Source of the DNA: Nocardioides cremeus
GTDB taxonomy: Bacteria > Actinomycetota > Actinomycetes > Propionibacteriales > Nocardioidaceae
Direction: 5' to 3'
Assembly (NCBI RefSeq): GCF_030518195.1
Contig: NZ_JAULSC010000025.1
Coordinates: 1 to 54,252 of the forward strand
Length of the DNA: 54,252 nucleotides
How positions within the stretch are numbered: position 1 is the first letter of the stretch; each line of letters opens with the position of its first letter. Below are positions 7,137-14,161 of this stretch, piece by piece. A program made the translations under genes and the position numbers. The notes beneath the pieces are model-generated. The model did not search any database and was not told the origin of the DNA. It saw only the letters and a list, made by a program, of their open reading frames with translations.

Positions 7137-10100
7137 GTGCCCGACCCGTTCCCGCACCTGCACGTCGCCTCCGGCTACTCCCTGCAGCACGGTGCCTCGT
7201 TGCCGCACCTGCTGGTCCAGCGCGCGGCCGACCACGGCATGGACCTGCTGGCGCTGACCGACCGCGACGGCACCTACGGCGCGGTGAAGTTCGCCAAGGC
7301 GTGCCTGCAGGCCGGGATCAGCCCGGTCCTCGGCGTCGACCTGGCCCACCGCCCGGCTCCCGTCGAGGGGCGGGCGCCGGCGCCCGGGCGCGGGCGCACC
7401 CCGGTGCGGGGCGGCGCCTTCCGCGACCCACGGCTGCCCCGGGTCACCCTGCTGGCCCACGCCGCCGGGCCCGGCGGCGGGCGCGGTGGCTGGGCCGCGC
7501 TGTGCCGGGTGCTCTCGACCACCCACCTCGCGGGCGAGCGCGGCACCCCGGTCCTGGACCCCGAGGACCCCGAGGTCGCGGCGCTGCTCGGCTCCGGCGA
7601 CCTGGTCGTGCTGCTCGGGCCGGCCTCCGAGGTCGGGGCCGCGGCGGCCGTGCGCCGCCGCGACCACGCCCGGGCCGCCCTGGAGCGCTGGCGCGCCCTG
7701 GTGCCGCGCGAGAACCTCCAGGTCGAGGTGGTCTCGCACCGCCTGGCCGGCGACGGCCCCGGCTCGACCCGGCACGCCGCCCGGATGTTCGCCCTGGCCG
7801 AGGAGGCCGGTGCCGGCTCGGTGCTGACCAACGCGGTGCGCTACGCCGATCGCAGCGACGCCGCCACCGTCGACGTGCTCGACGCCGCCCGCCGCCTGGT
7901 CGCCCTCGACCGGCGCCACGTCGACCGCGGCAACGCCGAGGGGCACCTGAAGTCCGGGCCGCAGATGCGCGAGGTCGCCCACGAGGTGGTGGCCCGCGCC
8001 GGCGCGGGCACCGGGCGCGAGGCGCTGCGCCTGCTGGCCCGCACCCGGGCGCTGGCCGAGCGCTGCGCCCTCGACCCGCGTGCCGACCTCGGCCTGGGCG
8101 AGGTGCACTTCCCCGAGTTCAGCCTCTCCACCGACCACCCCAGCGCCGACGTGGCGCTGCGGGCCCGCTGCGAGGGCGCCATCGGCGACCGCTACGGCAG
8201 CGGCGGGCTCGCGGTGGTGTGGAAGCGGCTCGACGACGAGCTCGCGGTGATCAGGGAGCTCGGCTACGCGTCGTACTTCCTGACCGTCGGCGACGTGACC
8301 GACCTGGTCAAGCAGATGGGCGTGCGGGTCGCCGCACGCGGCTCGGGGGCCGGCAGCCTGGTCAACTACCTGCTCGGCATCTCCGGGGTCGACCCGATCC
8401 GCCACCAGCTGCTGATGGAGCGCTTCCTCTCCCCGCTGCGCCAGGCGCTGCCCGACATCGACGTCGACGTCGAGTCCGACCGGCGCACCGAGGTCTACGA
8501 GCGCATCCTCGACCGCTACGGCGGCGAGCGCTGCGTGTGCGTCTCGATGATGGACACCTACCGGGTGCGGCACGCGGTGCGCGACGTCGGCGCCGCGCTC
8601 GGCATGCCCCCGGCCGAGACCGACGCCATCGCCAAGGCCTTCCCGCACATCCGTGCCCGCGACGCCCGCGCCGCGCTGGCCGAGCTGCCCGAGCTGCGTG
8701 CCAGCGGGCTGGGCGAGGCCCGGCTCGACCTGATGTTCCAGCTCGTCGAGCGGCTCGACGGGCTGCCGCGCCACGTCGCGGTGCACCCGTGCGGGGTGCT
8801 GCTCTCCGACGCGACCCTGCTCGACCGCACCCCCGTCGAGGCGTCGTACGCCGGCTTCCCGATGAGCCAGTTCGACAAGGACGACGTCGAGGACCTCGGC
8901 CTGCTCAAGCTCGACGTGCTCGGCATCCGGATGCAGTCGGCCATGGCGCACGCGCTCACCGAGGTCGAGCGGGTCGAAGGGGTGCGCATCGACCTCGAGG
9001 ACGACCAGCAGGTGCCCTTCGACGACCCCGCGACCTACCGGATGATCTCGGCGGCGCGCACCCTCGGGGTCTTCCAGATCGAGTCCCCGGGCCAGCGCGA
9101 GCTGGTCGGCAAGTCCGGCATCGAGACCTTCGAGGACATCATCACCGACATCTCGCTGTTCCGGCCCGGGCCGGTCAAGAGCGACATGATCACGCCCTAC
9201 CTCGAGGTCAAGCACGGGTGGCGCGAGCCGCGCTACCTCCACGACGACCTGCGCCCGATCCTGGCCCCCACCCGGGGCGTGGTGGTCTTCCACGAGCAGG
9301 TCATCGAGATCATCGGCTGCTTCACCGGCATCTCCTACGCCGAGGCCGACGAGAAGCGCCGCGCCCTGGGCGACGCCGAGGGGATGGCCCAGACCCGGGC
9401 CTGGTTCTTCCCGCGCGCGCTGGGCCGCGGCTACCCCCTCGCCGTGGTCGAGGAGGTCTGGAGCGTGCTGGAGGCCTTCGCCTCCTTCGGCTTCTGCAAG
9501 GCCCACGCGGCGGCGTTCGCGCTGCCGACCTACCAGTCGGCCTGGCTCAAGGCGCACTGGCCGGCGCACTTCCTGTCCGGGGTGCTGACCCACGACCCGG
9601 GGATGTACCCCAAGCGGCTGATCCTCGAGGACGCCCGCCGCCTCGGCGTGGCGGTGCTCGGGCTCGACGTCAACGCCTCCGAGCAGGCCTACGTCGTCGA
9701 GCGGGTCGAGCCCACCGGCGCCCACCCCGGCCCCGACGTCCCCGACGGGCGCCCCTGGGGCATCCGCCTGGCGCTGGCCGAGGTCAAGGGCATCAGCGAG
9801 GCCGAGGTCGCGCGCATCGTCGCGGCCCGGCCCTTCCACTCGTTGCCCGACTTCTGGCAGCGCGCACGGGTCTCGCGCCCCGTGGTCGAGCGGCTGGTGC
9901 TGGCGGGCGCCTTCGACAGCACCTACGGCATCGGGTCGGCCGCCGGCAGCGACGTACGCCGTCGAGGGGTGCTGACCCGCCGCGACCTGCTGCTGCAGGT
10001 CGCCGAGCTCGACCGCCAGGGCCGGGCCCTCGAACGGGCCTCGCGGGGCCGCGGCGTGGCCGGGCGCAAGTCCTGGAGCGGCACCACCACGCGTGCCCGC

Positions 10101-11084
10101 CAGGTCGCCGAGGCCGCGGCCGCGCGCAACAGCACCGACCTCGGGGTGCGCGAGCGGGCGCAGGCGGGGGAGAGCGCCGCCGAGGCCGACCGGCGCCGCG
10201 ACCGGCGCCCCGGCGACCAGGCCGAGGACTACCGCGACGACCGCGGCGCCCCGGTGCGCGAGGGCGTGTGGGGCCGCTCGCTGGCCCAGGCGCGCACCGC
10301 CGCGCCGCCGCCCCCGGTCGACTCGGTGCAGCTGAGCCTCGACCTCGGTGACGCGCCGGGGGAGGGCGGGGTCTCTGGCTTGCCCGAGATGACCGGCGAG
10401 GAGCAGATGCGCGCCGAGCTCGAGATCCTCGGCCTCGACGCCAGCCGGCACGTCGTCGACACCTACGGCCCCTTCCTCGACGCGCTCGGGGTGACCCGCA
10501 GCGAGCAGCTGCTCCAGCAGCGCAGCAAGGCCGAGCTGCTGGTGGCCGGGGTCAAGGTCGCCACCCAGACCCCGCCGATCCGCTCCGGGCGCCGGGTGGT
10601 CTTCCTGACCCTCGACGACGGCACCGGCCCGGTCGACGCGACCTTCTTCGAGGACGCCCAGGGGCCCTACGCCGCCACCGTTTTCCACTCCTGGCTCCTG
10701 GTGGTGCGCGGCGAGCTGCGCCGCACCGGCCACCGCGGGGTCTCGCTGCGCGCCACCGGCTGCTGGGAGCTGCCGGTCCTGCACGAGCAGTGGCGTCGCG
10801 GCGGCATCGAGGCGGTGCACGAGCAGATGGCGGTGGTGCCCGAGGGCTTCGGCGGCGTCGGCGTCGAGCTCGCCGGGCAGGGTGCGGCGCAGAGCCGGGC
10901 ACCGCGCCCGGTGATGGCGCGCCCCGACGGGCCGGGTGCCGCGGGCGGGATGGGCCGCCGGCGGGTGCTGGTGCACTCCAGCGGCTTCCGGCTCTCGCCG
11001 TACGCCGACATCAAGCCCGCCGGCGAGGAGACCCGCGACGTGGCACGCAAGCTGTGGCACCGCAGCCCGGGGAGCCCGGGATGA
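7137..11084 (+). CDS. dnaE2: Error-prone DNA polymerase III alpha subunit
   Basis: 1315 residues. Acts as the extender polymerase of the SOS mutasome (ImuA'/ImuB/DnaE2 system of actinobacteria). An N-terminal PHP domain starts HLHVASGYSLQHGA with LALTDRDGTYG; the polymerase core has LPDIDVDVES at about residue 438 (two catalytic Asp), FDKDDVEDLGLLKLDVLG, FGFCKAHAAAFALPTYQSAWLKAHWP and a C-terminal OB fold (VVFLTLDDGTGPVDATFF). A charged, low-complexity linker at about residues 955-1070 contains QLSLDL, resembling a sliding-clamp-binding motif. GTG 7137 is preferred because AGAGGTGG lies 8 nt upstream; GTG 7125 is an alternative. imuB is not in this window. Confidence 0.93.
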   Translation: MPDPFPHLHVASGYSLQHGASLPHLLVQRAADHGMDLLALTDRDGTYGAVKFAKACLQAGISPVLGVDLAHRPAPVEGRAPAPGRGRTPVRGGAFRDPRLPRVTLLAHAAGPGGGRGGWAALCRVLSTTHLAGERGTPVLDPEDPEVAALLGSGDLVVLLGPASEVGAAAAVRRRDHARAALERWRALVPRENLQVEVVSHRLAGDGPGSTRHAARMFALAEEAGAGSVLTNAVRYADRSDAATVDVLDAARRLVALDRRHVDRGNAEGHLKSGPQMREVAHEVVARAGAGTGREALRLLARTRALAERCALDPRADLGLGEVHFPEFSLSTDHPSADVALRARCEGAIGDRYGSGGLAVVWKRLDDELAVIRELGYASYFLTVGDVTDLVKQMGVRVAARGSGAGSLVNYLLGISGVDPIRHQLLMERFLSPLRQALPDIDVDVESDRRTEVYERILDRYGGERCVCVSMMDTYRVRHAVRDVGAALGMPPAETDAIAKAFPHIRARDARAALAELPELRASGLGEARLDLMFQLVERLDGLPRHVAVHPCGVLLSDATLLDRTPVEASYAGFPMSQFDKDDVEDLGLLKLDVLGIRMQSAMAHALTEVERVEGVRIDLEDDQQVPFDDPATYRMISAARTLGVFQIESPGQRELVGKSGIETFEDIITDISLFRPGPVKSDMITPYLEVKHGWREPRYLHDDLRPILAPTRGVVVFHEQVIEIIGCFTGISYAEADEKRRALGDAEGMAQTRAWFFPRALGRGYPLAVVEEVWSVLEAFASFGFCKAHAAAFALPTYQSAWLKAHWPAHFLSGVLTHDPGMYPKRLILEDARRLGVAVLGLDVNASEQAYVVERVEPTGAHPGPDVPDGRPWGIRLALAEVKGISEAEVARIVAARPFHSLPDFWQRARVSRPVVERLVLAGAFDSTYGIGSAAGSDVRRRGVLTRRDLLLQVAELDRQGRALERASRGRGVAGRKSWSGTTTRARQVAEAAAARNSTDLGVRERAQAGESAAEADRRRDRRPGDQAEDYRDDRGAPVREGVWGRSLAQARTAAPPPPVDSVQLSLDLGDAPGEGGVSGLPEMTGEEQMRAELEILGLDASRHVVDTYGPFLDALGVTRSEQLLQQRSKAELLVAGVKVATQTPPIRSGRRVVFLTLDDGTGPVDATFFEDAQGPYAATVFHSWLLVVRGELRRTGHRGVSLRATGCWELPVLHEQWRRGGIEAVHEQMAVVPEGFGGVGVELAGQGAAQSRAPRPVMARPDGPGAAGGMGRRRVLVHSSGFRLSPYADIKPAGEETRDVARKLWHRSPGSPG

Positions 11085-11102
11085 TCGGCGTGCCTGTGGC
11101 CC

Positions 11103-11108
11103 TAGGGT
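11103..11108 (+). promoter_or_regulatory. -10 box of the methyltransferase gene (leaderless)
   Basis: TAGGGT ends 7 nt before ATG 11116, the leaderless spacing seen repeatedly in this window. Confidence 0.5.
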
Positions 11109-11115
11109 GGGTGCC

Positions 11116-11850
11116 ATGTCCGCCAGCGACCGCCCCAGCGAACGTCCCAGCGAGCGCCGGGCGGCGGCTCGCACCGCCGTGGTGTGGGACGCCCTGCGCC
11201 CGCTGCTCGAGCAGTCCGGGCCCCTCGACGTCCTCGACATCGGCGGCGGCACCGGCGGCTTCGCCGTGCGCGTGGCCGAGCTCGGCCACCGCGTCACCGT
11301 CGTCGACCCCAGCCCCGACGCCCTCGCCTCGCTCGGGCGCCGCGCCCGCGAGCGCGGCGTCGAGGTCGCCGGGCTGCAGGGCGAGGTCTCGAGCCTGCTC
11401 GACGTCGCCGGCGCCGACAGCGCCGACCTGGTGCTGTGCCACGGGGTCCTCGAGCACGTCGGCGACCCCGCGACCGCCCTGGGCGTGCTCCGCGAGGCCG
11501 TGCGCCCCGGCGGCACCCTCAGCCTGCTCGTGGCCCAGCGCCACGCCGCGGTGCTGGCCCGCGCCATGGCCGGCCACTTCGGCCAGGCCCTCGCGCTGCT
11601 CGAGCCCACCGTCGACCCCGGCCGCGCCGGTCACCGCTACACCAGCGACGAGCTCGTCGCGCTGCTGGCCGCTGCCGACCTGCACGTCGAGCAGGTCCAC
11701 GGCGTGCGGGTCTTCGCCGACCTGGTCCCCGGCACCCTGCTCGACCTCGAGCCCGGTTCCACCGCCGCCCTGGTCGAGCTCGAGCAGGCGGTCGCCACGC
11801 GTCCCGAGTACCTCCCGCTCGCCACACAGCTGCACGTGCTCGCCCGCTGA
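11116..11850 (+). CDS. Class I SAM-dependent methyltransferase
   Basis: 244 residues. A Rossmann-type methyltransferase: motif I is LDIGGGTGGFAVRVAELG (about residues 42-59), the acidic end of strand 2 is VVDPSPDAL, and LVLCHGVLEHVGDP is the post-motif segment. The substrate is unknown; small actinobacterial proteins of this kind sit between dnaE2 and dinB in related genomes as I recall, but no functional link is proven. ATG 11116 is chosen on the leaderless -10 spacing. The gene is followed by a 21-bp repeat hairpin that separates it from dinB. Confidence 0.85.
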   Translation: MSASDRPSERPSERRAAARTAVVWDALRPLLEQSGPLDVLDIGGGTGGFAVRVAELGHRVTVVDPSPDALASLGRRARERGVEVAGLQGEVSSLLDVAGADSADLVLCHGVLEHVGDPATALGVLREAVRPGGTLSLLVAQRHAAVLARAMAGHFGQALALLEPTVDPGRAGHRYTSDELVALLAAADLHVEQVHGVRVFADLVPGTLLDLEPGSTAALVELEQAVATRPEYLPLATQLHVLAR

Positions 11851-11863
11851 CCGCGCCGAGCGC

Positions 11864-11948
11864 GCCGAGCCGGCGCTAGTTCACGCCGAGCCGGCGCTAC
11901 TTCACGTTCCCCCGCTCCGCTCCTCCCGTGAAGTAGCGCCGGCTCGGC
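11864..11948. repeat. 21-bp repeats with hairpin between methyltransferase gene and dinB
   Basis: Direct 21-bp units at 11864-11884 and 11885-11905 (core GAGCCGGCGCTA-TTCAC) are followed by a 22-nt pyrimidine-rich loop and an inverted unit at 11928-11948. The last two pair perfectly into a 21-bp stem. The geometry copies the element after idsA (181-252). The stem ends next to the dinB ribosome-binding site, so it may both terminate the upstream message and restrict dinB translation. Confidence 0.85.
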
Positions 11949-11958
11949 GAGGATCGGC

Positions 11959-13164
11959 ATGACCTCCGCTGGCGCTCCGGCCACGCCGATCCTCCACATC
12001 GACATGGACGCCTTCTACGCCTCGGTCGCGGTGCGGGAGCGGCCCGAGCTGTGGGAGGTGCCGGTCATCGTGGGTGGGGGCTACCGCGGCGTCGTGCTCT
12101 CGGCCAACTACCTGGCCCGCGAGCACGGCGTGCGGTCGGGCATGCCGGCCACCCGGGCCCGGCGGCTGTGCCCCCAGGCAGTGGTGGTGGCGCCCGACCA
12201 CGAGCTCTTCGGCCGGGTCTCGACCGCGGTCGTCGAGACCTTCCGCCGAGTCACCCCGCTGGTCGAGGTGGTCTCCCTCGACGAGGCGTTCCTCGACGTC
12301 AGCGGCTCCGTACGCCGCCTCGGCCCCCCGGTCGAGATCGCCGAGCAGGTGCGCGCCACCATCCACGACGAGCAGGCGATCACCTGCTCGGTCGGGGTCG
12401 CGGCGACCATCTCGGTGGCCAAGCTGGCCAGCAAGCGTGCCAAGCCCGACGGCGTGGTCGTGGTCCCGCCCGAGGAGATCACCACCTTCCTGCACCCGCT
12501 CGACGTCGGCGAGCTCTATGGGGTGGGGGAGAAGACCCGCGCCATGCTGCACCGACTGGGGCTGGTCACCGTCGGCGACGTCGCGCACACCCCGGTGCGC
12601 ACCCTCCAGCGCGCCGTCGGCGACCACCTCGGTCGCCACCTGCACGGGCTGGCGTGGGGCGACGACCGCCGCGAGGTGGTCGCCGGCTCCAGCGGGGCGT
12701 TCGGCCTCGGGGGTGCCGAGCCCGACCGGTCGATGGGGGCGCAGGAGACCTTCGGGCGCGACGTCGACGACCGCACGGTGGTGCTGCGCGAGCTGCTGCG
12801 CCTGACCAGCACCGTCACCGGGCGGATGCGGGTGGCCGGCGTCGCCGGGCGCACCGTGACGCTGACCGTGCGCTTCGCCGACTTCACCACCATCACCCGT
12901 TCGCGCACGATGAGCGAGGCCACCGACGTGACCCAGGAGGTCTACCGCACCGCCACGGCCCTGTACGACGCCCTGGGCCTGCAGCGGGCCCGGTTGCGGC
13001 TGGTGGGGGTCCGGGTCGAGGGGCTCGCGCCCCGCGAGAGCGTGCACCACCAGCACGTGCTGGGCGAGCGCGAGCACGGCTGGTCGGAGGCCGACCGTGC
13101 CGTCGACCGGGCGGCACGGCGCTTCGGCTCGGCCGCGGTGCGCCCGGCGAGCCTGCTCTCGTGA
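11959..13164 (+). CDS. dinB: DNA polymerase IV (Y-family translesion polymerase)
   Basis: 401 residues. Inserts nucleotides opposite damaged bases. Catalytic residues are present: HIDMDAFYASV near residue 15 and VSLDEAFLDVSG near residue 107, so it is an active polymerase rather than the inactive relative ImuB. Helix-hairpin-helix (LYGVGEKTRAMLHRLGLVTVGDV) and little-finger domains (RTMSEATDVTQEVYRTA) follow. A GAGGA site precedes ATG 11959. No LexA box is visible; the 5' leader is occupied by a 21-bp repeat hairpin. The C-terminus ends VRPASLLS without an obvious clamp motif. Confidence 0.93.
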   Translation: MTSAGAPATPILHIDMDAFYASVAVRERPELWEVPVIVGGGYRGVVLSANYLAREHGVRSGMPATRARRLCPQAVVVAPDHELFGRVSTAVVETFRRVTPLVEVVSLDEAFLDVSGSVRRLGPPVEIAEQVRATIHDEQAITCSVGVAATISVAKLASKRAKPDGVVVVPPEEITTFLHPLDVGELYGVGEKTRAMLHRLGLVTVGDVAHTPVRTLQRAVGDHLGRHLHGLAWGDDRREVVAGSSGAFGLGGAEPDRSMGAQETFGRDVDDRTVVLRELLRLTSTVTGRMRVAGVAGRTVTLTVRFADFTTITRSRTMSEATDVTQEVYRTATALYDALGLQRARLRLVGVRVEGLAPRESVHHQHVLGEREHGWSEADRAVDRAARRFGSAAVRPASLLS

Positions 13165-13204
13165 CCCGGTCCCATCCGTCCGGGCCGCAGCCCCGAACCA
13201 CTCC

Positions 13205-13230
13205 CGGGACCGGCCCACCAGCCGGTCCCG
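13205..13230 (+). terminator. Hairpin downstream of dinB
   Basis: A 10-bp stem (CGGGACCGGC / GCCGGTCCCG) with a 6-nt loop lies 40 nt after the dinB stop codon. There is no T-run, as is common for actinobacterial terminators. Confidence 0.6.
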
Positions 13231-13309
13231 GACCACGGCCGAGACCACGGTCCCGACCCGGTCAGAGCCAAATTGTGTGAGCCGCCTACCGTGACGGCGA
13301 GGGCTTGCC

Positions 13310-13315
13310 TAGACT
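13310..13315 (+). promoter_or_regulatory. -10 box of the DUF3040 gene
   Basis: TAGACT, 57 nt upstream of the GTG start, in the 208-nt gap after dinB. The rest of that gap holds only the dinB terminator hairpin. Confidence 0.4.
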
Positions 13316-13372
13316 TGACGTGCCGACATCGACCAGACGTGTCGGTGCGTGCGTGACCCCATTGGAGGAACG

Positions 13373-13837
13373 GTGCCACTCTCGGAAGAGGAGCTGCGAC
13401 TGCTCGAGCAGATGGAGCGAGCCCTCTCCGAAGAGGATCCCAAGTTCGCCTCCACCCTGCGCGGCACGTCGCTGCGTCGCGTCGCCCGTCGCCGTGCGAT
13501 GGCGGCAGGGGCCGTCTTCGTGGTCGGCATCGTCGTGCTGATGACCGGCGCGATCACCCAGATCTGGCCGATCGGCATCGTCGGCTTCGTGGTGATGCTC
13601 GGCTCGGCCACGTTCGGCCTCAACGCCCTGCGCACCCAGACCCAGGCCGGCCCGGCCGCCCAGGCGGGCGCCTCCTCCGAGGAGCAGGGCGAGCGTTCCT
13701 TCACCGTCATCGACGGTGGTCGCCGCACCCGTGCGCGCCAGCGCCGCGGCGGCTCGAGCGGCTCCAACGGCGCCGGCTTCATGGACCGCATGGAGGAGCG
13801 CTGGCGCCGCCGCCGCGAGGAGAACGGCGGCTTCTGA
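13373..13837 (+). CDS. DUF3040 domain-containing membrane protein
   Basis: 154 residues. The N-terminal PLSEEELRLLEQMERALSEEDPKFASTLR is the hallmark of the actinobacterial DUF3040 family, followed by two adjacent transmembrane helices (about residues 45-88) and a polar, Arg/Gly-rich tail ending RMEERWRRRREENGGF. Function is unknown; it is often found close to the dcw cluster. A strong GGAGGAA site 4 nt before GTG 13373 fixes the start. Convergent with the transglutaminase operon across a 92-bp repeat array. Confidence 0.88.
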   Translation: MPLSEEELRLLEQMERALSEEDPKFASTLRGTSLRRVARRRAMAAGAVFVVGIVVLMTGAITQIWPIGIVGFVVMLGSATFGLNALRTQTQAGPAAQAGASSEEQGERSFTVIDGGRRTRARQRRGGSSGSNGAGFMDRMEERWRRRREENGGF

Positions 13838-14161
13838 GCCCCGCCCGACCCGCGACCCGGCTGGTGTGAACCGGCCGACTCGGCGTGAGCGCACGGGTCG
13901 ACGCCTTCGACCCGCGACCCGGCTGGTGTGGACCGGCCGGCTCGCGACCCGGCTGGTGTGAACCGGCCGACTGGGCGTGAGCGCACGGGTCGACGCCTTC
14001 GACCCGCGACCCGGCTGGGGTGAACCGGACGGCTCGCGACCCGGCTCGTTCAAACCGGCCGACTCGGCGTCAGCGCACGGGTCGACGCCTTCGACCCGCG
14101 ACCCGGCTGGTGTGAACCGGCCGACTCGCGACCCGGCTCGTTCGAACCGGCCGGGTCGGCG
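13838..14161. repeat. Higher-order tandem repeat (92-bp period) between convergent genes
   Basis: This 324-bp gene-free stretch is almost wholly repeats. GACCCGGCT starts at 13854, 13916, 13946, 14008, 14038, 14100 and 14130, alternately 62 and 30 bp apart, giving a 92-bp unit present more than three times. Each unit holds two GACCCGGCT...ACCGGCC modules and one GCGCACGGGTCGACGCC module. The last module merges into the 3' end of the transglutaminase gene, whose stop codon and last two codons resemble the repeated sequence. Confidence 0.9.

Noticed and set aside
6651..11609. A minus-strand open frame of about 1650 codons opposite dnaE2
   Set aside because: Same reason: antisense shadow of a conserved polymerase gene. 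No ribosome site or recognisable domain.
11959..13164. imuB, the usual dnaE2 partner
   Set aside because: The Y-family catalytic residues (HIDMDAF and SLDEAF) are intact, so this is an active Pol IV, not the degenerate ImuB.
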